Below, piece after piece: positions 50,909-59,741 of a DNA stretch of 64,000 bases (position 1 is the first letter of the stretch; every line of letters starts with the position of its first letter). The notes under the pieces were generated by a model. It ran no database searches, was not told the DNA's origin, and worked only from the letters and a program-made list of their open reading frames with translations. The stretch is from NCBI GenBank assembly GCA_019339365.1, contig CP079859.1, positions 1,302,001 through 1,366,000 on the forward strand, in the 5' to 3' direction. The DNA comes from Vibrio neptunius (GTDB lineage: Bacteria > Pseudomonadota > Gammaproteobacteria > Enterobacterales > Vibrionaceae). A program made the position numbers and the translations under genes.

Positions 50909-51952
50909 ATGGTAATGAGCATGGTTGAGGTTCGCCCCCACAACGTCAAGTTGACGGGGCATGACAGAGCTTCTATTTCTCCCCCTCGCTCTTCGGAGAC
51001 TCATGGTGATATTGGGCAGCGAAAATTGGCTGCCCGCAATCAAACACCAGCATCGTATTCGGTGTCTGGTGTTTTGCTTACTCAGGGGCAGCAAAACGCG
51101 ACCTCAGTTCAGATAGCGACACGTTCCTTACAAGCCATTGGTGTCGAATTGGCCAAGATAAAACAAGGCCTGACTCGAGCCATGAATCTCGGCGCGAATC
51201 AGGTTTCAGGTCTGCAAGAAGGCTTGGCGGGCTCGAAAGCAAACATAGAGCGCGTTATCGACAACGCACGCTTTGACGGCAATAAAGTGATCGACAATGA
51301 GTTGAAGCTTAAGCTTGAGAAGGCCGACATGCGCCGTTTTTCCATTCCCGGGCTTAACATCCACCGCTTGAGTGACAAAGCGGAGCAAATTCGCTTAGAT
51401 TTCCCTCAGGGCCACTCCGTTATGGTGCAGTTTGATGGACAGTCTGAGGGCAAGCAGACTGTTAAAATGCTAGATCGAAGTCTTATTCCTCTAGGACTTA
51501 GAGCGTCATTGTCTGAGGACGGTACTATTTTGTTTGAATCCTCTGAGAAAGCCTATCAGCAGATGCAACAAAAGGTCATGGTGACAGGCCAAGGATATCG
51601 CTTTCCAGCCGGGCAATCTAATGTGATGACACTCAAAGCGGAGCCAGAAGGCATCGCGGAGCTGAGCTTTGATTTGAGCTCTCGAGAAGGCGTTAAACAG
51701 ACCATTGCCAAAGTAAACAAGCACTTTCGTCAAGTACAGATAGGGCTTGAGCAGGCAAATGCGATCGGCTCTGAATTGACGATGCAAATGCAAACCCTCC
51801 ACAAGCAGTCTTCGGTGATTTCTGCTCACCAAGTCCAAGACAAACTTAAACTATTTGATGACAATTCTGGCCAGTTTTCCACCGCCTTTATGGCACTTAA
51901 TGCTCAGGCTAACGTAAAGCGCCACTCTGTGGTTGCGTTGATGAGAAGTTAA
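50909..51952 (+). CDS. Flagellin-like protein of unknown role after lfgL
   Basis: A 347-residue protein I cannot name. It has flagellin-type helices: SVQIATRSLQAIGVELAKIK near residues 66-85, then SKANIERVIDNARFDGNKVI, which resembles the D1 motif of flagellins (IDRIxxxTxFNGKKLL). A beta-rich middle follows, and then another helical region (ANAIGSELTMQMQTLHKQSS). Its N-terminal ~45 residues are basic and disordered and lack the usual flagellin start. It is in line with lfgL and has an AGGA site. It is not a normal filament subunit; an accessory junction, cap or chaperone-like role is inference. Confidence 0.7.
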   Translation: MVMSMVEVRPHNVKLTGHDRASISPPRSSETHGDIGQRKLAARNQTPASYSVSGVLLTQGQQNATSVQIATRSLQAIGVELAKIKQGLTRAMNLGANQVSGLQEGLAGSKANIERVIDNARFDGNKVIDNELKLKLEKADMRRFSIPGLNIHRLSDKAEQIRLDFPQGHSVMVQFDGQSEGKQTVKMLDRSLIPLGLRASLSEDGTILFESSEKAYQQMQQKVMVTGQGYRFPAGQSNVMTLKAEPEGIAELSFDLSSREGVKQTIAKVNKHFRQVQIGLEQANAIGSELTMQMQTLHKQSSVISAHQVQDKLKLFDDNSGQFSTAFMALNAQANVKRHSVVALMRS

Positions 51953-51996
51953 GGCGAAAGCCTAGTTAAACCCTTTGTTCCATTTTCGCTCGTTTG

Positions 51997-52028
51997 GCTC
52001 TTCATTGATTGAAGAGCATTTTTTTTGC
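51997..52028 (+). terminator. terminator ending the lfg operon
   Basis: A perfect 8-bp stem GCTCTTCA/TGAAGAGC around TTGAT, then a run of T, 45 bp past the flagellin-like gene. Confidence 0.85.
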
Positions 52029-52091
52029 CTAAAGGAAAGTAGAGTCAGAGGAGAAATAACAAATAGGGGCGACAAGCAATAAGAAATAGGG

Positions 52092-52379
52092 TCAGACAAG
52101 AAAGAAGAAGTATAGGAAGCAGACGAACGCCAACAACGTTGCTGACAATGTTGGGTAAATAATGTAGGAGTCGCGCTTGTCAGTACGTTGAAAGCAGAGG
52201 GAGGTCAAAAGGACATTGTAGATCAGCAACAAAGTACTGATCGCCGTGCCTCCGTTCAAAGTCAGGTTGAAGAGCTGAATGAGAAACAAAGAAAGCAACA
52301 CGTAGTCGATGACAATCAGCCACATAAAGGCTTTTTGTAATCCATCTTTTTTTGCGTGTCTGACCGAATATTGAGGCAT
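52092..52379 (-). CDS. Small membrane protein of unknown function
   Basis: A 95-residue protein with three hydrophobic segments (about residues 17-38, 46-62 and 74-95). No family recognised. The basic N-terminus (RHAKKDG) suggests a cytoplasmic start. It lies 48 bp past lafU on the same strand and could be a last laf-operon gene or a separate one. The start has no strong ribosome binding site, so confidence in expression is moderate. Confidence 0.5.
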   Translation of the reverse strand: MPQYSVRHAKKDGLQKAFMWLIVIDYVLLSLFLIQLFNLTLNGGTAISTLLLIYNVLLTSLCFQRTDKRDSYIIYPTLSATLLAFVCFLYFFFLV

Positions 52380-52400
52380 GTGATTTTTCGTTTGAGTTAG

Positions 52401-52421
52401 CAGGCGCTATAAAAGCGCCTG
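52401..52421 (-). terminator. hairpin after lafU, weak terminator
   Basis: An 8-bp stem CAGGCGCT/AGCGCCTG with a five-base loop, seven bases past lafU. On the complement it lacks a T run, so it may only attenuate or protect the 3' end. Confidence 0.4.
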
Positions 52422-52427
52422 AGAGGT

Positions 52428-53420
52428 TTAAAGTTGCTGAAGCTTTGGCTTCGAAGGCGTTTGGGTGTCTGAAAACTTGATGACTTCCTGGCGAATCACC
52501 GGCTGATTAAATTCCGCTTTCTGCTTGGCTTTTTGCAATTCGCTTTCCGCGTTATTGCCAAAAAACGTTTCCAACACTTTGGCGGCGGGTGTCGTCAGGA
52601 TAAACAGCTCGATACGTCGGTTCTCACTGGATTCCGGCTCGGCACCATTGAGTAAGGCACGATCAGACATCCCTGTGACTTGTAACACACGATCATCCGG
52701 CATCCCTCCGGCAACCAGAGTATGTCTGGCCACATTGGCACGTGATGCAGAGAGCGCCCAGTTTGAACCACGTTCAGCATGACCTGTAAAGCGGGTAGAG
52801 TCGGTATGACCACTGATGATCAATGGATTCTCTACACGTTTAAAGACAGGCGCTAGCGCAAGAAGCAGATCTTCGAAGAAGGGTGTCAACTCAGAATCAC
52901 CACGGCCAAACATATGCTGCTTATAGTCGTCCTGAAGCACAATCCGCAGACCTTGTGGCGTCACCGTCACGTTCACATTCCCTTGAGCACTGATTTGTCG
53001 AACCGCTTCCTTAATGACTTTCGCTAAGGCTGCCAGTCGCTCCTGAGTGTCGAATGTTCCGGGGATCAGTGAGTCTGTTTCCGGACCTTCACCGTCTCCC
53101 TGAAAGAATGAGCTGACCACATGGTTCGAATCATGTCGACTGGTGACAGAAGAGTTTGCAGCCAAATCAATCGGAGAAATACTTTGTGAAGTATCAAACG
53201 GATTTCCGTAGCTCTTATCAAACACACTTGCACTTTGAAGGTGAGCAACAATCGCTTTTCGCTCTTCCTTGTCGACAATCTGCATCACCCATAAGACCAA
53301 AAACAGCGCCATAAGGGCGATCATGAAATCAGCGAAAGCGACTTTCCAGGCACCTCCGTGAAATTCACTGTTATCAACGGTTTTTGTTCGTTTGAACACC
53401 ACCTGTTCTTGTCTTTGCAT
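52428..53420 (-). CDS. lafU: Lateral motor stator protein LafU (MotB-like)
   Basis: Proton-type stator B subunit for the lateral motor. The 330-residue product has one membrane helix with the ion-binding aspartate in [19 protein letters not shown], and a C-terminal OmpA-like peptidoglycan-binding domain ([41 protein letters not shown]). It overlaps lafT by one base. Confidence 0.94.
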   Translation of the reverse strand: MQRQEQVVFKRTKTVDNSEFHGGAWKVAFADFMIALMALFLVLWVMQIVDKEERKAIVAHLQSASVFDKSYGNPFDTSQSISPIDLAANSSVTSRHDSNHVVSSFFQGDGEGPETDSLIPGTFDTQERLAALAKVIKEAVRQISAQGNVNVTVTPQGLRIVLQDDYKQHMFGRGDSELTPFFEDLLLALAPVFKRVENPLIISGHTDSTRFTGHAERGSNWALSASRANVARHTLVAGGMPDDRVLQVTGMSDRALLNGAEPESSENRRIELFILTTPAAKVLETFFGNNAESELQKAKQKAEFNQPVIRQEVIKFSDTQTPSKPKLQQL

Positions 53421-54277
53421 TATGCCTCCTGCTCAGCGAGCCATTTCTCCATCTGATTGAATGTCGGTTTAATGTCTAGCTGGATATGCTTACGGCCAGC
53501 ATCAATAGCAAGTAAGGTTGGTTTTTTCGCAACATAAGCAACGAGCGTCGCCCTGACACACTCAAACGCTGTCATGTTGCGCTTCACGCGCTGGGCCATG
53601 GCATTGCTGAGTGGATCAAGACAGCAGTAACAACCAAAGATACCAACGAATGTTCCAACCAGAGCCGCTGCTACGTGGTAGCCCACGAGTGCGATTGAGC
53701 CATCAATCGCCTGCATCGTAATGATGATGCCGCCGACGGCTGCCAGAATACCAAAGCCTGGTAATGCTTCTGCGGTTCTCTGCATCGAGCGAGAAGGAAG
53801 TAGCATTTCGGTTTGAATAGCTTCGATTTCTTGTTCCAGTAAACCTTCTAACTCGTGAGGCGACATCTGGCCCATGGCCATTAAACGCATGTTGTCTGTC
53901 ACGAACGAAATGAGGCGATAATCTGAGCCAACTTTCGGGTAGGCGAGAAAAATCGAACTCTGATCTGGAGCTTCGATGTGAGAATCAAGAAACTTAAAAC
54001 CTCTGCTGCGTGCGGTTTCAAGTAGGTTATTCAGCAGCGCCATCAGCTCCATGTAATATTCATATTCTTCGCGCGGTGCAGAGATGGTGGCACGAACTTG
54101 GTGACGCATTTCTTTAAGCACTTGCGGTGGGTTACCGATGATCAGAGAACCGGCCGCAGCACCAATAATGATCAGAAATTCAGCGGGTTGCCAGATAGCG
54201 CCAAGCTTGCCACCTGCCCACATATACCCGCCAAAGACACACAGTAAAACGGTGATGGCTCCAAAAAACTTTTGCAT
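53420..54277 (-). CDS. lafT: Lateral motor stator protein LafT (MotA-like)
   Basis: Stator A subunit, 285 residues. It has four membrane helices and the MotA blocks [39 protein letters not shown] and [21 protein letters not shown]. The large cytoplasmic loop carries the charged rotor contacts. Proton use is known for LafTU in V. parahaemolyticus and is inferred here. Confidence 0.94.
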   Translation of the reverse strand: MQKFFGAITVLLCVFGGYMWAGGKLGAIWQPAEFLIIIGAAAGSLIIGNPPQVLKEMRHQVRATISAPREEYEYYMELMALLNNLLETARSRGFKFLDSHIEAPDQSSIFLAYPKVGSDYRLISFVTDNMRLMAMGQMSPHELEGLLEQEIEAIQTEMLLPSRSMQRTAEALPGFGILAAVGGIIITMQAIDGSIALVGYHVAAALVGTFVGIFGCYCCLDPLSNAMAQRVKRNMTAFECVRATLVAYVAKKPTLLAIDAGRKHIQLDIKPTFNQMEKWLAEQEA

Positions 54278-54286
54278 TTGTGACTC

Positions 54287-55015
54287 CTAGGAGGATAAAT
54301 ATTGATTGAGTTGTTTGAGTGCCTGTTTGTGTAACTGACAAATCCTTGGAGGTGTCAGATCGAGCACTAAAGCGATTTCATGTAGGTTAAGTTCGTGTTG
54401 ATAAAACAGCGTCAGTAGCAGCTGATCTCTTTTGGGTAGCTTATCCAGAGCAGCTTCAAGGCTACGTCGAGTCTGCTCATGGGACATGCCGTCATACACA
54501 GCGTCAGATTGAGCCTCGATACCATTCTCAATCAGTTGATCCAGACTTTGCATTTCCCCAGCCAGAGCCGCATTTTGTCGAGTAAGATAATCTTTTTCGT
54601 CCGTTCCCAATGCTTTGATAATTTCTGCATCAGTAGGCTGCCGGCCAAGAGAGCGCATAAGATCGCGCGTCACGTCATTCAGTTCATGCGCTTGCTGACG
54701 TGTTTTTCGTGACCGCCAGTCAAGTCGGCGTAACTCGTCCAATATCGATCCACGGATCCTGCACACGGCAAAAGCCGGGAAGTTGGGATCTTCAACATTG
54801 CCGTATCGGCGGCCTGCTTCCAGTAAGCCAATAAGGCCAATTTGCTGCATGTCTTCGATACTGCAATGCGGGGTGGCATGGGCTCTGAGTTGATTGACGA
54901 TACGGTTGACCAACACCTTGTGTTGTTTGAGCAACTTGTTCTCATCGATAGGGATGGAAGGTGAACTGATTTCACCTTCTACACCGTATTCTTCCTGAAA
55001 ATTCATATCCAACAT
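54287..55015 (-). CDS. lafS: Lateral flagellar sigma-28 factor LafS
   Basis: A FliA-family sigma factor for late lateral genes such as flagellin and motor. The 242-residue product has region 2 (HCSIEDMQQIGLIGLLEAGRRYG, FPAFAVCRIRGSILDELRRLDW), region 3 (SLGRQPTDAEIIKALG) and region 4 (LFYQHELNLHEIALVLDLTPPRICQLHKQALKQL). LfgM at 40584 should be its anti-sigma factor. Confidence 0.93.
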   Translation of the reverse strand: MLDMNFQEEYGVEGEISSPSIPIDENKLLKQHKVLVNRIVNQLRAHATPHCSIEDMQQIGLIGLLEAGRRYGNVEDPNFPAFAVCRIRGSILDELRRLDWRSRKTRQQAHELNDVTRDLMRSLGRQPTDAEIIKALGTDEKDYLTRQNAALAGEMQSLDQLIENGIEAQSDAVYDGMSHEQTRRSLEAALDKLPKRDQLLLTLFYQHELNLHEIALVLDLTPPRICQLHKQALKQLNQYLSS

Positions 55016-55027
55016 GGGCCGTGTTCC

Positions 55028-55525
55028 TTATTGCACGACGTATTTCGTCAGTAAGACGTCATCGATATCGCGAAGAATGTCGGTTTTGTCAAACGCGAGC
55101 AGTACCGCTTGTTTGACTTGATTCTGGAGCAGGTTCACGGTGCCTTCCTGATGCAGATCTTCGTAGGTTTTGTCACTAAAAAGCTTCAGTAACGAATTAC
55201 GTACAATCGGCATGTAATCATCAATGTTCTTAATGCGTTCCGGACGGCGAGTTTCAATCGCGACTTCCAGCATCACGAAGTGGTTCTGGCGTTTACCTTT
55301 GACGCTGAGAACAATCTTTTCTAGCGAGTGAAAGCTAGGTGTCTGTGCTGGATGATGCTCCTCGGCAAGGAAGGCAAGAGGCGAATCTGCGAAAAAGGAC
55401 TCTGAATGGCTACTGTTGCCTGATTGCTTTAAGACCCAGATCCCGCCGATTACCGTTGCTGCCGAAACTAAAGCACTGGTGAGGACCATCGCTGAAAATA
55501 ACGCGATCAATTGTTGTTTTGTCAT
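55028..55525 (-). CDS. lafF: Lateral flagellar basal-body protein LafF (FliL-like)
   Basis: A 165-residue FliL-family protein with an N-terminal membrane helix (LIALFSAMVLTSALVSAATVIGG) and a periplasmic domain ending in the FliL-type block (LLAFDKTDILRDIDDVLLTKYVVQ). FliL rings support stators. The ATG at 55525 is preferred to the reading from 55561, which overlaps lafE. Confidence 0.87.
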   Translation of the reverse strand: MTKQQLIALFSAMVLTSALVSAATVIGGIWVLKQSGNSSHSESFFADSPLAFLAEEHHPAQTPSFHSLEKIVLSVKGKRQNHFVMLEVAIETRRPERIKNIDDYMPIVRNSLLKLFSDKTYEDLHQEGTVNLLQNQVKQAVLLAFDKTDILRDIDDVLLTKYVVQ

Positions 55526-55539
55526 AACCCTATTCCTAA

Positions 55540-56544
55540 TTATGCTTGTGTGCTGAGCCAATGCTCTGATGGTTCATTGGGACTGTCTGAATTGGCAAAC
55601 TCGCGACTATCGAAAATGTGCGTGGTATGTTCGCCTTGATGAGAAGACTGGTTGTGCTCACTTTCTCCTGAGCCGACGTTGACGTCGACATGAACAAAGT
55701 TCTGGTCTTGCAACTCCGCTCTTAACCTGTCAGATACCTGAAGCAAGGCTTCTCGTGTCGCCGCTGCATTGGCGTTAATCTGCACGTTGAGGCGATCACC
55801 ATCAACACGAACCAGTAAGTCCAGCTTCCCGAGTTCTGGCGGATCGAGACGAATCTTGGCTTCTTGCATGCTTTGTTGTGCTTGAAGCGATACTCTGTCA
55901 TGTAATACCTGCATCATTTGTTCGCCCCACTTAGCCGCATTGGTATCGATCTTGACGGCGGCCCACTCTGCGGTTTGAACCGTCGTTGCCGCAGGTGACT
56001 GGTGAGTAACGTGAGACTGCGCTGACGCTTGTGTGGAGACTAAAGTTTGCAGAACAGTCTGTACGGACGCACTCTGGCTGACCGGTGCGTCGATGTTTAA
56101 AGCAACGCTGGTCGGCTTCACCAATTGACTGGTGATATTTTGCGGCGTCATCTTCTGTGAAGAATGAGTCGCTGCTGGCATTGGTGTGGCGTCGAAGGAC
56201 TGCACTCCATTTACGATGCGTTGTTGTTTCAGTTGCAGCAAAGCCAATGTATCCATGGTGGCCGACTGCGTGTGAAAAGGCGGCGAGTTTTCCACCAATG
56301 ACGTCGCTGGCACAGAAGTCATTTCAGCCTCTGACAGCGTTTCACTGTCAGACGTGAATGTTGCTACCGTATCTTCAGCGTTTGGTTGACCGCCACCCTG
56401 CATCGGAGTCGGATGAGCCATGAAAGCAAAGCCAGTGCTGTGCTCGTCAGGTTGACCAAAACCACGTGCTTTTTGGATCGTACCGTCAGCGGAAAACGAC
56501 TCAGGTTTTTGACCTGTCATGGTTTGCAGTGAAGGTGTGTTCAT
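55540..56544 (-). CDS. lafE: Lateral hook-length control protein LafE (FliK-like)
   Basis: A 334-residue FliK-type protein with a disordered, Gln/Thr/Ser-rich N-terminal two thirds and a compact C-terminal switch domain (EQMMQVLHDRVSLQAQQSMQ, IRLDPPELGKLDLLVRVDG, AAATREALLQVSDRLRAELQ). The chosen start is ATG 56544, with GGAG eight bases before it and the lafD stop just upstream. Reading from 56682 would fuse 46 residues that belong to LafD in the corrected frame. Confidence 0.85.
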   Translation of the reverse strand: MNTPSLQTMTGQKPESFSADGTIQKARGFGQPDEHSTGFAFMAHPTPMQGGGQPNAEDTVATFTSDSETLSEAEMTSVPATSLVENSPPFHTQSATMDTLALLQLKQQRIVNGVQSFDATPMPAATHSSQKMTPQNITSQLVKPTSVALNIDAPVSQSASVQTVLQTLVSTQASAQSHVTHQSPAATTVQTAEWAAVKIDTNAAKWGEQMMQVLHDRVSLQAQQSMQEAKIRLDPPELGKLDLLVRVDGDRLNVQINANAAATREALLQVSDRLRAELQDQNFVHVDVNVGSGESEHNQSSHQGEHTTHIFDSREFANSDSPNEPSEHWLSTQA

Positions 56545-56546
56545 TG

Positions 56547-56861
56547 CTAGTACTCCATGGTCATAGCAAGCTGGTAAGCTTTTTGCGCGCTCGTGTTGAG
56601 AGTCGACCACATTAATTTCTGCTTCCAGTTCGTTGATGGCCTTATCCAGTGCGTCAAAAGCCTGCTTATGTACTGCCTTCACCTCAGTGATGACAGGCGC
56701 GAGCAGGGATCTTTGAGATAAGGCTGATGAGTTTCGAGCAGGTCTCTCAAAAGAAGGTCATAGCGCTTTAGCCCTTGCCAGTCCTGAGTTTTTGTTGCGA
56801 TTTGAATCCGTTTCGCCAAATGGCGGAATCGCTCTGGGGATACTTTATGCTTGCTGACCAA
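56547..56861 (-). CDS. lafD: Lateral flagellar chaperone LafD (FliT-like), double frameshift
   Basis: As written the frame from ATG 56861 stops after 60 residues (56679). Two compensating one-base changes restore a single 104-residue helical FliT-size protein: one base added at the three-G run 56706-56708 and one removed from the five-T run 56580-56584. The middle then reads LLAPVITEVKAVHKQAFDALDK and the end AYQLAMTMEY, with the stop at 56547-56549 three bases before the lafE start. Net length stays a multiple of three. It overlaps lafC by 17 bases. Confidence 0.72.
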
Positions 56862-57231
56862 AATGCATCCACCCCTCGCGTATATTGTTCATCACATGTT
56901 CGACACTGGTGAGTTTATCCTGATTGTTTTGTACGCTTGCTTGATAAAGTTCAACCTGACAAAAGTCGTATAGTTGGTGAAGATTCGCCGCGATTTCGCC
57001 GCCATTATCTGCGTCTAGCGCGCTATCTAGACCTACTAATATATTCATGCATTTATTGATGCCTGCTCCCTTCTCGGCAAGACGACCTGAGGCCATGTGG
57101 CCACGAACTCGTTCGATTTCATTGAGCAAACCGTCGATCAGCATTACCACCAATTGATGTGGGTTTGCTGCGGCTGCCTGAGCATCTAGATCGACTTGTT
57201 GATAAGAGTTGTAGCCCGAATCCATTAACAT
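56845..57231 (-). CDS. lafC: Lateral flagellin export chaperone LafC (FliS-like)
   Basis: A 128-residue FliS-family protein with YNSYQQVDLDAQAAAANPHQLVVMLIDGLL, the family start, and the later helix block INKCMNILVGLDSALDADNGGEIAANLHQLYDF. It should bind the lateral flagellin, whose gene is not in this window. Confidence 0.92.
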   Translation of the reverse strand: MLMDSGYNSYQQVDLDAQAAAANPHQLVVMLIDGLLNEIERVRGHMASGRLAEKGAGINKCMNILVGLDSALDADNGGEIAANLHQLYDFCQVELYQASVQNNQDKLTSVEHVMNNIREGWMHFGQQA

Positions 57232-57252
57232 AAAAACGTCTCCTGGTGACCG

Positions 57253-58596
57253 TTAACCAAACAGCGACATGGTTTGGTTCATCTGGCGCATAATTGTGTT
57301 CATTTGGGTAAATTGTTTGAGGTATCGGTCGTATGCCATATCGTATTTACGTTCCAGCACGACCTGTTTGTCGCTGATGCGATCGATGTTCTGCTTCAAC
57401 GCGTCTTTGCGAGATTTAAACAGACCAGAAGAGAACTGAAGGTAAGGTTCGATGATGGTATCGATGCTATCTAGCAGATTGCCATCTCCGTTGAACATCG
57501 CCTCAAGGCCCTGGCTATTATCGGTTTGGGCCTGTTCGAACTTGTCCGAATCCAGCTTCATTTTACCGTTGCGATCGATCTCGATACCGACCTGACTCAG
57601 TCGAAGACCGCCGAAATCTCCACGTACAACAGATTTCACCTGACTTTCGATCGCGCGCAAGGTAGGGTCACTCGCTAACACCGCTCGGGTGTTATTTTCC
57701 GTGTCTATTTTTGTGTACTCATCAACCGTAGACATCAAACTGTTATAAGCGTCGATAAATTTGTTGACCTGCTCTTTGGTCGCGTCGTTGTCACCATCGA
57801 CATTAAGCGTTAAAGGAGATTCGCCCGCCTGCTGAGCTTTGGTAACAGTGATGTCGAGACCGTCGATCGCATTGCTAAACGTGTTGCTACTGCCTTCGAG
57901 TTTTAGGCCAGTGTCCTTTTCTCCCAACCAAACGATGGCGTTTTGTGCTGCGCTGATCTGTTTGAGGTTAGTCTTAGTGAAGGCATCCTCGAACCAGCTT
58001 TGCCCAGTCCCCGCCGCCGAGACCTTTATCGCGTTCGCTTCTCCAGTCTCTTCGCTAGAAAGCATGAAATGAGTTTGTCCATCTGAGCGAACTAAGGTCG
58101 CATTGACGCCGGGATTATTGGGATCGTTGTTGATGGCAGAAGTTAAGTCAGCCATGGTGGCTTTACCGTCTCCGTCACTGTCTAGTGTGGAGAGGTCCAG
58201 CGTCATGGTTTTGCTGTTGACTTCAAATGTCAGCGTGCCCGTCAGCGGCACTTCTGTCGTGGACTGTAGCGACGCAGGCATACCCGTTGACACCTGATAC
58301 GTGGTGGCGACTTTTTCAACAAAAATCTGATAACTGCCCTTAAGAGCTTTGGAATCTGCGCTCGCGGTGAAGAACCCTTCACTCGACACGGTAGCGCTGT
58401 TTTTTATGATCCCTGATGTGCTGTTGTTCATTTCATTCACAGCAGTACGGAATTCACGCAATGCAGATTCGACTTTGCCAAGCGCATTCAGTTGAGATTG
58501 ATACTGAGAGGATTGCTCGGTATAGCGTTGTTTGAACGACTGGACGTCAAAGGTAGCCAGTTGCTTTGCCATCGTTGCTGGATCAATTGAACTCAT
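57253..58596 (-). CDS. lafB: Lateral filament cap protein LafB (FliD-like)
   Basis: Filament cap of 447 residues with a FliD N-terminus (MSSIDPATMAKQLATFDVQSF), body segments and a C-terminal coiled coil (DRISDKQVVLERKYDMAYDRYLKQFTQMNTIM). First gene of lafBCDEFSTU. The preceding sequence carries a sigma-54 promoter. Confidence 0.93.
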   Translation of the reverse strand: MSSIDPATMAKQLATFDVQSFKQRYTEQSSQYQSQLNALGKVESALREFRTAVNEMNNSTSGIIKNSATVSSEGFFTASADSKALKGSYQIFVEKVATTYQVSTGMPASLQSTTEVPLTGTLTFEVNSKTMTLDLSTLDSDGDGKATMADLTSAINNDPNNPGVNATLVRSDGQTHFMLSSEETGEANAIKVSAAGTGQSWFEDAFTKTNLKQISAAQNAIVWLGEKDTGLKLEGSSNTFSNAIDGLDITVTKAQQAGESPLTLNVDGDNDATKEQVNKFIDAYNSLMSTVDEYTKIDTENNTRAVLASDPTLRAIESQVKSVVRGDFGGLRLSQVGIEIDRNGKMKLDSDKFEQAQTDNSQGLEAMFNGDGNLLDSIDTIIEPYLQFSSGLFKSRKDALKQNIDRISDKQVVLERKYDMAYDRYLKQFTQMNTIMRQMNQTMSLFG

Positions 58597-58670
58597 CAGA
58601 GTACTCCCTTGTCTTTTGCGTATGACCGTTGTGGTTCATACCATCATCATTCTGATTTGATTAGAGAAAT

Positions 58671-58686
58671 AGCAAGATGAATGCCA
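58671..58686 (-). promoter_or_regulatory. sigma-54 promoter of lafB operon
   Basis: The complement reads TGGCATTCATCTTGCT, a full match to the -24/-12 consensus (TGGCAy-N5-TTGCw). It shares TGGCAT-N-CATCTTG with the lfgB element. It lies 75-90 bp before the lafB start. Confidence 0.85.
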
Positions 58687-58785
58687 TAGGTTTAGCTCTT
58701 TTAAATCAAAGGTTTATGTATTCATTCTTGGTTTTGCGGAAGTGTGACTTCCCATCATGAGTTCCGCTGCTTCCTTGAATGAAAC

Positions 58786-59200
58786 TCAGCTTTGCTCAAG
58801 GGTCTAAGGCGACCCAATGGTCGAGGTTGTTAAATGGAAAGAGTGAGGTCATTGCCGCATAAGCGAAAGGCTGTGCAACGTGTAGGTTGTGGTCTCATCG
58901 TGGTGTGGTGAGTAAAAATATCATTGGTTTTTATGTAACCATAAATACTGATAAGCCTTGTTTTTGGTTGGTTGATTTACCCCATTTACCTATTGTGAAT
59001 TTATCCTAAATTATGTGATCTCCATTTATGGTTGATCAAAATTCGATCAATTTAATTCAGTTGTTTTTTAAATGCTTTAATTTGATTTGCTGCCACTTAT
59101 AGGTAATTGACCTGTATATGTGTTCATTTTTTTGGTGATTTTATCGGTTAAAGCCAGTTGTTATGACAGTTTTTGTCCAGAGGGGCTGATGGTAGGTTGA
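58786..59200. repeat. direct repeat A of the T6SS effector island
   Basis: About 415 bp, matching 61128-61541 with only scattered mismatches and one-base gaps. AT-rich, no protein supported. It lies directly upstream of the PAAR-like gene, as copy B lies upstream of the DUF6484 gene, so it probably holds the promoter region of an effector module. Confidence 0.88.
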
Positions 59201-59245
59201 AAGCAGTGGTTAACTTTCCTTCTATCTGGATATTAGGAGCACAAC

Positions 59246-59682
59246 ATGGCAGTGACGATTAATGCAAATGGGTTAAGTATTGTTCACAAAGGATCGGGCG
59301 GTGAAGCTAACGCGACACTCCCCGATGTGTGCTTAACGACAGTGGGCTCTGCTGTCGTTCCCGTTCCTTATGGCAATAATGCTAAATCAGAAGACTTAGT
59401 CGATGGCACCACCACGGTCAGCGCGGATGGTGGAAACAGCATAGCGATACAAGGCTGTAAGTTTGCCAAAAGTACCGGCGATGCGGGCGGTGATAAAAAA
59501 GCATCGCCTCCGGTACTATCGAGGCGCAAGCGGAGTTCATCACCGCTTCACCGACGGTCTTGATTGAAGGCAAAGGGGTGGCCCGCCTCAGCGATCAGAT
59601 GACCAACGCCAACACCATGTGTATTGCCCCATATCCAAGCGCTGATCGAATGTTGGCGTACATGCGCGCACGTATTCAATGA
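59246..59682 (+). pseudogene. PAAR-like (DUF4150) protein, frameshifted copy 1
   Basis: The first 90 residues are almost identical to the effector at 62054 (AVTINANGLSIVHKGSGGEA). A one-base loss near 59501 (plus-strand aaaaaagc where copy 2 has aaaaaaggc) shifts the frame. Restoring it gives a 145-residue protein with a two-codon deletion and a different end, CIAPYPSADRMLAYMRARIQ, whose last part again resembles copy 2 much further on (RMLAYMRARGQ). So it is either a short stand-alone PAAR-like spike tip with an indel or a deletion relic of a full effector. Confidence 0.75.
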
Positions 59683-59741
59683 TCATTTTATTATTTCATT
59701 GATGTCAAATAAAAACTTTATCTACAATAGGAGAAAATAGA

